Positions 24,719 through 32,399 of a stretch of 64,000 nucleotides of DNA are shown in pieces (the first letter of the stretch is position 1; each line of letters opens with the position of its first letter). Where the stretch lies: NCBI RefSeq assembly GCF_003352045.1, contig NZ_CP025815.1, positions 2,914,001 through 2,978,000 on the forward strand. Reading direction: 5' to 3'. This stretch comes from Sulfitobacter sp. JL08 (GTDB lineage: Bacteria > Pseudomonadota > Alphaproteobacteria > Rhodobacterales > Rhodobacteraceae). The position numbers were made by a program, and so were the translations under genes. The notes beneath the pieces are model-generated. The model made no database searches, had not been told where the DNA came from, and saw only the letters and a list, made by a program, of their open reading frames with translations.

Positions 24719-25762
24719 CTATGCACCCTGATCTGCCGGACTACGCAATGCGGCAATCAACGCGACCATATCGGGCGGCAATGGGGCCTCAAACCGCATC
24801 GCTTCGCCGGTGACCGGGTGGTCAAAACCCAAAACGGCCGCATGCAGCGCCTGACGGGAAAACGCGGCAACGGCGGCGCGCCCGGTTTCGGAAATCGCCT
24901 TGGCCGACAATTTGCGCCGCCCGCCATAGGTCGGATCGCCGATCAGGGCATGTCCCGCATGCGCCATATGAACCCGGATTTGATGGGTCCGGCCGGTTTC
25001 CAGCCAGCATTCAACCAGCGATGCAACCGGTGGGTTTCCGAACGCCTCGACAATGCGGGCGCGGGTGACAGCGTGCCGCCCCCCCTGAAACAGCACCGCC
25101 TGACGCTGCCGGTCAGTCTTGTGCCGGGCCAGTTGCGTGGTCAGGCGCAGAATATTGCCTGCCTCAAAGCTTGCGCCCCTGATCCCGCGCAGACGCGGAT
25201 CATTGGCATCGGGAACGCCGTAGACGACTGCGTTGTAATACCGCTCCACGCTGTGCTTTTCGAACTGAGCCGCCAACCCGTGATGCGCAGCATCCGATTT
25301 GGCCACCACCAGCAGACCGCTGGTCTCCTTGTCGATCCGGTGCACGATACCGGGGCGTTTCATCCCACCGACGCCGGACAGGTCATCGCCGCAATGCGCC
25401 AGCAGCGCATTCACCAACGTACCCGAAGGGCTGCCCGGTGCAGGGTGGACTACCATGCCCGCCGGTTTGTTGATGACAATCAGGTCGGCGTCTTCAAACA
25501 CCACATCCAGCGGGATAGGTTCCGGCGCGATATGGCTGTCCTGGGGTGCATCCACAACAATGCTGATGCTGGCCCCTTGTGCAACTCTGGCCTTGGGATC
25601 GTCGGCGATCACGCCATCCACATGCACCGCACCATCTGCGATCAGCCGCGCCAGCCGCGTCCGCGACAGAACCGCATCCTCTGGCACATCGCGGGCAAGC
25701 GCCTTATCAAGGCGGGGCGGCGGATCTTCCGCGATGGTGAATGTAACACGGCGGATGTCCAT
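24719..25762 (-). CDS. rluD: RluD-type 23S rRNA pseudouridine synthase
   Basis: 347 residues from ATG 25762 (MDIRRVTFTIAED). An S4 domain (RLDKALARDVPEDAVLSRTRLARLIADGAVHVDG) precedes the RluA-family catalytic domain, with INKPAGMVVHPAPG and the catalytic aspartate in GIVHRIDKETSGLLVVAK; ETGRTHQIRVHMAHAGHALIGDPTYGG closes the active site. RluD converts U1911, U1915 and U1917 of 23S rRNA helix 69; RluC is the alternative. The start codon overlaps that of the divergent small membrane gene by two bases. Confidence 0.9.
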   Translation of the reverse strand: MDIRRVTFTIAEDPPPRLDKALARDVPEDAVLSRTRLARLIADGAVHVDGVIADDPKARVAQGASISIVVDAPQDSHIAPEPIPLDVVFEDADLIVINKPAGMVVHPAPGSPSGTLVNALLAHCGDDLSGVGGMKRPGIVHRIDKETSGLLVVAKSDAAHHGLAAQFEKHSVERYYNAVVYGVPDANDPRLRGIRGASFEAGNILRLTTQLARHKTDRQRQAVLFQGGRHAVTRARIVEAFGNPPVASLVECWLETGRTHQIRVHMAHAGHALIGDPTYGGRRKLSAKAISETGRAAVAAFSRQALHAAVLGFDHPVTGEAMRFEAPLPPDMVALIAALRSPADQGA

Positions 25763-26066
25763 GCAAGACCCTTCTGAACTGACCCCGGAACCGGCCAATT
25801 TGCGTTTCCTGCGGCGTCTGGTGACACTGCTGACCGCAACGATGATTGGCGGCCTGTTTATCATCATTGCCCTCTTTGTCATCCGTTTCTCTGACCGTCC
25901 AGCCCCCCTGCCCGATGAGATCACTTTACCTGACGGGGCCACGGCCAGTGCGTTCACCCAGGGCGACGGCTGGTATGCCGTGGTGACGCGGCAGAACACG
26001 ATCCTGATTTTCGATCGGGGCAGCGGTGCCCTGCGCCAAAGCATCGATATAAAAACGGGCGATTAG
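25761..26066 (+). CDS. Small single-pass membrane protein (DUF6476-like)
   Basis: 101 residues from ATG 25761 (MQDPSELTPEPANLRFL), or 103 from ATG 25755. One membrane helix (VTLLTATMIGGLFIIIALFVI, about 20-41) is followed by a periplasmic part with PDEITLPDGATASAFTQGDGWYAVVT and ILIFDRGSGALRQSI, probably a small beta structure. I recognise it as the DUF6476 group found beside rluD in Rhodobacterales; the function is unknown. Its start region lies inside the first codons of rluD on the opposite strand, so its promoter must lie within rluD coding DNA. Confidence 0.7.
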   Translation: MQDPSELTPEPANLRFLRRLVTLLTATMIGGLFIIIALFVIRFSDRPAPLPDEITLPDGATASAFTQGDGWYAVVTRQNTILIFDRGSGALRQSIDIKTGD

Positions 26067-26214
26067 GAAGCCTTTCGCTTTTCAGCACAATCGCGACCTT
26101 GACGCCGTGATTGTATCTGTTCTGATCACAATTTCGCCGCATTAAGCCCCTAGAACCCGACAGAACAGCCACCCGTGCCGGTGGCCCGTTTCGCGTGACA
26201 ACACAGGGCAAAGC

Positions 26215-28446
26215 ATGAGCAGTACCGACACACATCCACATCTGCACCCATCGCCCGCGCGCAGAAAGCAATGGGTCGTTCCGGCCGTTTTCACGCTGAC
26301 CATTTTTGTCAGCGCATCCCTGTTGTTCTTCGTCCAGCCGCTGTTCGCCAAGCTGGTGCTGCCCCAGATCGGCGGCGCGCCGGGGGTGTGGACCACGGCG
26401 ATGCTGTTTTTTCAGGTTGTTTTGCTGGTCGGGTATATCTACGCGCACCTTCTGACCCGCCATGTCCCGCTGAAATGGCAATTGCCCATCCATCTTGCGG
26501 TGTGGGCCGGTGCGTTGTGGTTTCTGCCCCTGTCGGTCAGCGAAAGCTGGGCTTACGATCCGACAGCATCGACAGCGTGGCAAACGCTGTCCCTGTTCGC
26601 TCTGGGAGTGGGCGTGCCGTTTGGCATGTTGTCGGCCAACGCGCCCTTGCTGCAATCGTGGTATGCCAAATCGGACGGCCCGTCTGCGCATGACCCCTAT
26701 TTTCTTTACGGTGCCAGCAATTTCGGATCGCTTCTGGCGCTTCTGGGGTTTCCCTTGCTGGCCGAACCCCTGTTCGGGGCACAGGCCATCGGCTGGGGCT
26801 GGGCGGCGGGTTTTGTCGCGTTCGGCGCGCTATTGATGATCAGCGGTCTGCTGACCCTGCGGGCCAGACCGGCCCCGCAAACAGGCGATACGCGCGTTCA
26901 TATCGTGGCACCACCCACCAACATCACCGCATCAACCGTGGCGATCTGGCTGCTTCTGGCCTTTGTTCCATCCACGCTGATGTTGTCGATCACCACCAAG
27001 ATCAGCACCGATCTGGGATCATTCCCGCTGATCTGGGTCGTGCCGCTGTCGCTGTACATCCTGAGTTTCGTCATCGCCTTTTCCAACCGCCCGCTGTTTT
27101 CGAATGCCGTATCACGCCCGCTTGCCGCAGGCGCGATTGCCGTGATGGCCGTTTTGATGAGCCATCAGTCCAGCGGCATCCAGACATGGCTAAGTGCGCT
27201 GTTGTTCGCACCGGCGCTGTTTATCGTCGCGGTTCATGCCCACAGGGCGCTATATGAACGCCGCCCCGACGCGGCGCACCTTACGCTGTTTTACATCATC
27301 ATGTCGGTGGGGGGCCCATTGGGCGGCCTGTTCAATTCCATCATCGCCCCGGTGGCATTCAGCGGCATCTACGAAGGAGTGATTTCGGTCATATTGGCGG
27401 CGCTGCTTTTGACGCTGGGCACCAAAACCATCCCCGTGCGCCCGCTGGCCCACGGGTTGCTGTCAGCGGCGGCGGTGCTGTTCGCCTTCAGCCTGCTGCG
27501 CGGCACCGACAGCGAAGGCCCCGTTGCCATGATCACATCACTGGGGTTGATGGCCGGATTCGCGATTCTACTGGCCAGACTGGCGCGCGCGCCGGTGGCC
27601 ATTCTGGCGGCTGTGGTGGTGTTTCTGGGGGCTGACATGCTGTCGCTAAGCAAGGATTACACGTTCAAGGACCGCAGCTTTTTCGGCGCGCATACGGTCT
27701 ATGATACCGACGGATTGCGCGTTTACGGCAACGGAACCACGATCCACGGCTATCAATATGTCGATGAAACCGGCACCCGTCCGACACCGCTGTCCTATTA
27801 CCATGCAAACAGCCCGATGGCGCAGATCCTGACCACGACAGACGGCATTGAAACCGCCCGGATCGGCATTGTCGGACTGGGCGTCGGATCGCTGGCCTGT
27901 TACGCCCGGCCGGGCCAGTCGTGGGAGTATTACGAGATCGACGAAATGGTGGACCGCGTGGCGCGCACGCCCGAGATGTTCAATTTCATGTCCCATTGCG
28001 CACCGGACTCCAGCACCCATCTGGGGGATGCGCGCATTGTTCTGGCACAGCAGGATCTGACATTTGATATCATGGTCCTTGATGCCTACAGCTCGGATTC
28101 GATTCCGGTGCATCTGGTCACGCGCGAAGCGGTTGAAATGTATCTTGACCGTCTGGCGTCAAACGGGGTTTTGGTGTTCCACATTTCCAACCGCTATTAC
28201 GATCTGACCCAGCCACTGGCGCGCATCGCAGGCGAAACCCGTCTGTTGGCCGCCAAACGCGTAGATGCCCCCGACCCCGCCGCGCCGCTGCCAAAGGGCG
28301 CCAAACCGTCTGTCGTGATGATGCTGACGCCGGATGCCGGCAAAATGTCGGCCCTGCTGCACGATCCGCGCTGGCGCGCCGTGGCATCGGATGGCGGTAC
28401 GGCCTGGACGGATGATCACGCCCATCTGCTGTCGGCCCTCAAGTAA
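26215..28446 (+). CDS. Fused MFS-like transporter and spermidine-synthase-like protein
   Basis: 743 residues. About twelve hydrophobic helices fill residues 20-480, beginning WVVPAVFTLTIFVSASLLFFVQPLFAKLVLPQIGGAPGVW, which is typical of this group. A C-terminal SpeE-like Rossmann domain starts near residue 540 (IGIVGLGVGSLACYARPGQ, then YEIDEMVDRVA and LDAYSSDSIPVHLVTREA). Canonical polyamine-site residues are not obvious, so aminopropyl transfer is uncertain; transport plus methyltransferase-type chemistry is another possibility. The family is annotated as fused MFS/spermidine synthase. It converges on tRNA-His. Confidence 0.8.
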   Translation: MSSTDTHPHLHPSPARRKQWVVPAVFTLTIFVSASLLFFVQPLFAKLVLPQIGGAPGVWTTAMLFFQVVLLVGYIYAHLLTRHVPLKWQLPIHLAVWAGALWFLPLSVSESWAYDPTASTAWQTLSLFALGVGVPFGMLSANAPLLQSWYAKSDGPSAHDPYFLYGASNFGSLLALLGFPLLAEPLFGAQAIGWGWAAGFVAFGALLMISGLLTLRARPAPQTGDTRVHIVAPPTNITASTVAIWLLLAFVPSTLMLSITTKISTDLGSFPLIWVVPLSLYILSFVIAFSNRPLFSNAVSRPLAAGAIAVMAVLMSHQSSGIQTWLSALLFAPALFIVAVHAHRALYERRPDAAHLTLFYIIMSVGGPLGGLFNSIIAPVAFSGIYEGVISVILAALLLTLGTKTIPVRPLAHGLLSAAAVLFAFSLLRGTDSEGPVAMITSLGLMAGFAILLARLARAPVAILAAVVVFLGADMLSLSKDYTFKDRSFFGAHTVYDTDGLRVYGNGTTIHGYQYVDETGTRPTPLSYYHANSPMAQILTTTDGIETARIGIVGLGVGSLACYARPGQSWEYYEIDEMVDRVARTPEMFNFMSHCAPDSSTHLGDARIVLAQQDLTFDIMVLDAYSSDSIPVHLVTREAVEMYLDRLASNGVLVFHISNRYYDLTQPLARIAGETRLLAAKRVDAPDPAAPLPKGAKPSVVMMLTPDAGKMSALLHDPRWRAVASDGGTAWTDDHAHLLSALK

Positions 28447-28454
28447 AGGAAGAA

Positions 28455-28531
28455 TGGTACCACCTCCCCGGCTCGAACGGGGGACCTCTTGATCCACAAT
28501 CAAGCGCTCTAACCTACTGAGCTAAGGCGGC
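28455..28531 (-). tRNA. tRNA-His (anticodon GTG), CCA encoded
   Basis: 77 bases that fold as a full cloverleaf on the minus strand: acceptor GCCGCCT with AGGTGGT (two G-U pairs), D arm GCTC/GAGC, anticodon stem CTTGA/TCAAG with loop TTGTGGA, T stem CCCCG/CGGGG with TTCGAGC, then A73 and CCA. The base before G1 is T, so no G-1 is encoded, and the discriminator is A and not C. Both features match alphaproteobacterial tRNA-His. Confidence 0.96.
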
Positions 28532-28574
28532 ACACGGTGGGGATTTAGCGCCCATGGCCGATGATTGCAAGAGG

Positions 28575-29435
28575 TTAAGGGCGACTAAGAACCGCCAGCG
28601 ACACCCCCAGAATTGCGATGCTCAATCCCAGAGCAAACCCCGCGGTCAGCGGTTCGCCCAAGGCCAGCGCCCCGACAATTGCGGCAGTGATCGGCGAAAT
28701 GCCCATCAGCACCGTCGCCTCGCCCGGGCCGGTATGTTTCAGCGCGGTCAACCACAAAAGATATCCCGCCCCGCTTAGAAATCCGATGGCCAGAACCATC
28801 GCCCATTGACCGGGAAGCAGTACCGACAGTTGCGCCATCGGCGTTTCGATCAGACTGGCGGGAAACAGGCTGAGCGCGGCGGCAAACATGGCGATCGCCC
28901 CGACCTGCAAGGTCGGGTATTTTTGCAGATAGGGGCGGTAATAGATCGAACAGGCAGCCGCAGAGCCTGCCGCCAGAAACACCAGCCCCGCCCCGAACCC
29001 GCTGGTCGGCAGGGTATTGGCCCCCAGACAGATTGCCACCCCGACCACGGAAATCAGCGCCCCCAACACCCGCAGCAGCGTCATTTTCTCGCGCCCCAGC
29101 GCTGCAGCCAGCGCGATTGTCAAAATCGGGAACATCCCGAACACAACCGCCCCCTGCGCCGCAGACACATAGTGCAATCCATAATTGACAAGCGCCACGG
29201 TGATCCCGAATTGCACCACCCCCAGCAACAGGATCGGCCCCCTGTCAGCCGGCGCAATACGGGCCGGTCGCAGGCGCAGAAAAAACGGGGCCAGCACCAT
29301 TACCGCAATGCTGTAGCGCAAAAACGCCAGTGTCATCGGGCTGATGTCATCCGCCAGCGCACGGGTCAGCACCATGGCCAATCCGGTCTGAACCCCCGTT
29401 ATGGCTGCGGCGATCTGGCCGCGCCGGCGGCTCAA
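28575..29435 (-). CDS. EamA/DMT-family transporter
   Basis: 286 residues, ten predicted membrane helices in two five-helix EamA repeats (repeat 1 about 10-135 with LAFLRYSIAVMVLAPFFLRL, repeat 2 about 145-280 with GEATVLMGISPITAAIVGALALGEPLT). DMT proteins export metabolites or amino acids; the substrate cannot be inferred. The start is TTG at 29435, overlapping the GNAT stop (TTGA), so translation is coupled. Pairing with a GNAT acetyltransferase hints at joint detoxification of one compound. Confidence 0.82.
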   Translation of the reverse strand: MSRRRGQIAAAITGVQTGLAMVLTRALADDISPMTLAFLRYSIAVMVLAPFFLRLRPARIAPADRGPILLLGVVQFGITVALVNYGLHYVSAAQGAVVFGMFPILTIALAAALGREKMTLLRVLGALISVVGVAICLGANTLPTSGFGAGLVFLAAGSAAACSIYYRPYLQKYPTLQVGAIAMFAAALSLFPASLIETPMAQLSVLLPGQWAMVLAIGFLSGAGYLLWLTALKHTGPGEATVLMGISPITAAIVGALALGEPLTAGFALGLSIAILGVSLAVLSRP

Positions 29436-29917
29436 AACCGGATGCTCCAGTTTTGTTCCACATTGTCACGACCAAAGGAATGCACCGGCGTCGCACTGTC
29501 CAGCGACCAGCCATTGCGCTGATAAAGCACCCCTGCCGCCTTGTGGCTTTCGTGGGTCCACAACCGCATTCCACGATAACCGGCATCCCGTGCGAACTGC
29601 ATGCAGGTGTGCAGCATCCGCGTGCCCAGACCGGTGCCGCGCGCCTTAGGCAACAACAGGAACACCCGCAATTTTGCAGTGTATTCGTCCAGCCGGACGC
29701 AAAAAATGCTGCCCAGACGTTCTTCACCCTGCGCGGCGATCCATCCGGCTTCGCATGCGGGGTCGTGGTGCGCCAGAAAATCAGTCAGGACATCATCAAC
29801 CAAAGCGCCAAAACTGTCATCGAACCCTTCGTCGCGCGCATAAAGCGTACTGTGTTGCCGAACCAGCCAGTCTTTGTCATCTGGCCGAAAGCGGCGCAGT
29901 TCAATGTCTTGCGTCAT
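29432..29917 (-). CDS. GNAT-family N-acetyltransferase
   Basis: 161 residues from ATG 29917 (MTQDIELRRFRPDDKDWLV). The GNAT core shows LRVFLLLPKARGTGLGTRML, where R/Q-x-x-G-x-G/A binds acetyl-CoA, and MRLWTHESHKAAGVLYQRNGW at motif B. Substrate unknown. Some family members with this organisation are C-terminal domains of MarR-GNAT fusions, but no winged helix is present here. It overlaps the EamA gene by four bases. Confidence 0.85.
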   Translation of the reverse strand: MTQDIELRRFRPDDKDWLVRQHSTLYARDEGFDDSFGALVDDVLTDFLAHHDPACEAGWIAAQGEERLGSIFCVRLDEYTAKLRVFLLLPKARGTGLGTRMLHTCMQFARDAGYRGMRLWTHESHKAAGVLYQRNGWSLDSATPVHSFGRDNVEQNWSIRF

Positions 29918-29996
29918 GCGCGCAGCAAAGCACGCCCCCACTTGCCAAGCAAGGCCTTGCGCGCTAGCACATGACACCTAAAATCAGGAGGCCGGC

Positions 29997-30185
29997 ATGG
30001 GCATCGACACAGAGCGCGATATCGAAGCAAACTTGCAAATCGGCCCGACCGACAAAGGCATGGTGCGCATCTTTGTCGAAGCGAACGGCATTGAAATCCC
30101 GATGGATTTCGACCCCGAAGAAGCCGACGACATCGCCGAGGAAATTCGCGCGGCCGCCGTGGCCGCACGCGCCGTCAAACGCTGA
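29997..30185 (+). CDS. DUF6324 small acidic protein
   Basis: 62 residues, strongly acidic (MGIDTERDIEANLQIGPTDK ... PMDFDPEEADDIAEEIRAAA). CAGGAGGCCGGC precedes the ATG. I recognise it as the Rhodobacterales DUF6324 group; a beta hairpin plus a C-terminal helix is likely and no function is known. Its 3' end overlaps the convergent mmcB gene by 11 bases. Confidence 0.75.
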   Translation: MGIDTERDIEANLQIGPTDKGMVRIFVEANGIEIPMDFDPEEADDIAEEIRAAAVAARAVKR

Positions 30186-30636
30186 ACGCCGGCCCCATTG
30201 CCGGATCGCGCAGACGTTGCAGGCGGCGGGCTGCATGACTGGCAAATTTCTGGATCACCACCTTGCGCCGCGCCGGTGCAAGTTTGTGTTCCGGGGCCAT
30301 ACGAATGATTTCGGCGTCATAGGCATCGGCGATGATCAGGCCGGTTTGCTCCGGCAACAGATCGGTGGGAAAATCGCAATCCACCGCCCAGAAATACCGG
30401 TCGCACCACTCCAGATAGCCCTGCCATTTGCAGTCCGTCTGAAAATCCGCACGCGAGGATTTGCATTCGATAATCCACACCTCGCCTTTTGGGCCCAACC
30501 CCATCACATCCACACGCAATCCACGCGCAGGTACGAATTCTTCAATAGAAGCAATATCGTGGCTGCTCAGATGGCGTGATACGCCGCGGGCCAGAAGCTG
30601 GCCGGGCTGCAATAAGGAAGGGGTCACATCCGACAT
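30175..30636 (-). CDS. mmcB: MmcB-family DNA repair protein
   Basis: 153 residues. The PD-(D/E)XK nuclease-like core is visible: E in SSHDIASIEEFVP, RVDVMGLGPKGEVWIIECKSSRADFQTD with D and ExK, and the downstream YLEWCDRYFWAVDCDFP. MmcB of Caulobacter is involved in DNA damage repair alongside ImuABC-type mutagenic repair; the nuclease activity is inferred from the fold. No imuABC gene adjoins it. The gene is convergent with and overlaps the DUF6324 gene. Confidence 0.88.
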   Translation of the reverse strand: MSDVTPSLLQPGQLLARGVSRHLSSHDIASIEEFVPARGLRVDVMGLGPKGEVWIIECKSSRADFQTDCKWQGYLEWCDRYFWAVDCDFPTDLLPEQTGLIIADAYDAEIIRMAPEHKLAPARRKVVIQKFASHAARRLQRLRDPAMGPAFSV

Positions 30637-30687
30637 GGCTCAACCATGAACAAAACGTAAACATTTTTCAAGCCCCGCGCTTGCGGC

Positions 30688-30880
30688 GTTCCTGCGAACG
30701 AAGACATCAAACCCCTTGTCCGGATCATGGCAACACCCTATGTCTGCTCCGTGGCGGTTCTGCCCTTCTCGTGACTGGTTACGTTCCAGTGGCCTTAAGC
30801 AAATCCGAGGGAGCTGGCTCTGTTCAAGCCCTGGTTTGATTACCTGGCGCCCACCTGTAAATACAGGTCCTCGGGAATAT
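30688..30880 (+). ncRNA. ssrS: Probable 6S RNA
   Basis: This roughly 190-base gap has no reading frame but shows 6S RNA marks seen in the E. coli molecule: TGCTCCGTGGCGGTT (matching its GCTCCGCGGTTGG region), GGCCTTAAGCAAATCCGA (matching GCCTTAAAACTGCGA), GTTCAAG and a 3' CTCGGGAAT. A 5' TTCCTGCGA could close the terminal stem with TCGGGAA. A clean hairpin ACCTGT-AAAT-ACAGGT lies near the 3' end. 6S RNA binds sigma-70 RNA polymerase in stationary phase. Ends are approximate. Confidence 0.72.
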
Positions 30881-30938
30881 AGAACTAAAACGGTTCGGTG
30901 GTTCCGTCACACATTCTCTACCCGATCGAAACTGGCGA

Positions 30939-31265
30939 TCAGCGGCGCGTCTTCCGCTGCGCAGTGTCGGATTCGGCGCGCACCGGCACAGCCAGATAAT
31001 CGCGGATCGCATGGCCGCCGTGATGATCATCGTCATCATCATCCTTGCGCGCCATCATCATCACCGCAAAGGCAAATTGAACGCCCGCGAACACGATGCC
31101 GTGCATGAACCACAACAGGAACACGGCCAGAACACCATCGGAATTATGCGACACAAGATACCACAGGTTCATCACGTTGAACCACAACAGCAGCGCAACA
31201 AAAACCGCAGCAACCCCAAATCCGATTGCGACGTTACGAATATATAATTTGACGAGTTCAGGCAT
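30939..31265 (-). CDS. Small two-helix membrane protein with Asp/His-rich tail
   Basis: 108 residues from ATG 31265, preceded by a good site (AAGGAGTGGTCAT). Two membrane helices (IGFGVAAVFVALLLWFNVMNLW and GVLAVFLLWFMHGIVFAGVQFA) lead to a cytosolic tail RKDDDDDDHHGGHAIRDYL. The tail could bind divalent metal, though this is only composition. It lies 103 bases downstream of nusB on the same strand and may end that transcript. I do not recognise a family. Confidence 0.7.
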   Translation of the reverse strand: MPELVKLYIRNVAIGFGVAAVFVALLLWFNVMNLWYLVSHNSDGVLAVFLLWFMHGIVFAGVQFAFAVMMMARKDDDDDDHHGGHAIRDYLAVPVRAESDTAQRKTRR

Positions 31266-31368
31266 ATGACCACTCCTTCGTCTTTATTATATCACATCTC
31301 GCCAAAAGGACGAGGGCGACAGCGTCAAAAGGTGGCGACAAATTGCCCGAGGAGGCCGACGAGCCGGA

Positions 31369-31851
31369 TCAGAACGCTTCGGGGCGGGCCTCGCGTGCCA
31401 TGTGATCCAGCACCGCGTTTACGAATTTCGGTTCCTTGCCGTCGGGAAAAAACGCCGTGGCGACCTGTACGAATTCCACGATCACCACCTTGGGCGGCAC
31501 ATCGGACCCGACCAGTTCGGCCCCGGCGGCGCGAAACAACGCCCGCAATGTCGGATCGATCCGCGCAATCGGCCACTTTGCCACCAGTGCGCGGTCTGTC
31601 ATCTGGTCGATCCGCACCTGCTGCGTAACGGCCCCGTCAAGGATCTCGGTGAACAGGTCCACATCGCCGTCCGCCATCTCTTCGCCCTCATAGACGGCGC
31701 CAAAACGGTGGTGCAGGAATTCATTGCGCACCTGATCCGCGCTTTGATCGGAATGTTCCATCTGAAACAACGCCTGCACGGCATATAGCCGCGCGGCGGA
31801 TTTCATCTTGCGCTTCTGGTTGCCTGACGGTGCGGCTTGCGTTTCGCTCAT
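31369..31851 (-). CDS. nusB: Transcription antitermination protein NusB
   Basis: 160 residues, all-helical. MKSAARLYAVQALFQMEHSDQSADQV at the N-terminus and DVPPKVVIVEFVQVATAFFPDGKEPKFVNAVLDHMARE at the C-terminus are the family hallmarks, including the conserved IxExVxxA and NAVLD segments. NusB pairs with S10 (NusE) on boxA RNA in rRNA antitermination. It overlaps ribH by four bases, the common ribH-nusB coupling. Confidence 0.95.
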   Translation of the reverse strand: MSETQAAPSGNQKRKMKSAARLYAVQALFQMEHSDQSADQVRNEFLHHRFGAVYEGEEMADGDVDLFTEILDGAVTQQVRIDQMTDRALVAKWPIARIDPTLRALFRAAGAELVGSDVPPKVVIVEFVQVATAFFPDGKEPKFVNAVLDHMAREARPEAF

Positions 31852-32399
31852 GCGGTCGGTTTTCCAATGCTATCGCCCGCCAAAAGGATGTTTTCCGATG
31901 CGGGTTTGAACCCGACCCCTTTGGTCTGGCGGCCCCACTTACGGCTGAGCGCGACAAGATGCAAGGCCGCCGCAGCGGCACCGCCACCTTTGTTCTGATC
32001 CGACGGATCGGCGCGCACTTCGGCTTGCGCACGGTTTTCCACGGTCAGGATGCCGTTACCGATGCACAACCCCTGCAACCCCATCATTTGCAGGGCGCGG
32101 CTGCTGTCGTTGCACACCGTATCGTAATGCGTGGTTTCGCCGCGAATGACGCAGCCAAGCGCCACATACCCATCGTAATTGGACATCCGTTCCGCAATGC
32201 TGATTGCGGTGGGCAATTCTAGCGCGCCGGGCACCTCGATCTTGTCCCAGCTTGCGCCACAGGCTTCCGCTTCGGCAACCGCTCCGTCCACCAGATTGTC
32301 GGCGATATCCTTGTAATAAGGTGCAACCACGATCAGCAATTTGACGGGCTTGTCGAATTCGGGACGTGGCAGGATGTAATGCTGTTCGGCGGTGGCCAT
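31848..32399 (-). CDS. ribH: 6,7-dimethyl-8-ribityllumazine synthase
   Basis: 183 residues. The fold and active site are visible: VVAPYYKDIADNLVDGAV, SWDKIEVPGALELPTAI, YVALGCVIRGETTHYDTVC with the catalytic histidine, and the C-terminal ALHLVALSRKWG. It condenses 5-amino-6-ribitylaminouracil with dihydroxybutanone phosphate in riboflavin synthesis. It begins one base after the ribBX stop and ends overlapping nusB. The GNGILTVENRAQAE segment is typical of the long type I enzymes. Confidence 0.95.
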   Translation of the reverse strand: MATAEQHYILPRPEFDKPVKLLIVVAPYYKDIADNLVDGAVAEAEACGASWDKIEVPGALELPTAISIAERMSNYDGYVALGCVIRGETTHYDTVCNDSSRALQMMGLQGLCIGNGILTVENRAQAEVRADPSDQNKGGGAAAAALHLVALSRKWGRQTKGVGFKPASENILLAGDSIGKPTA

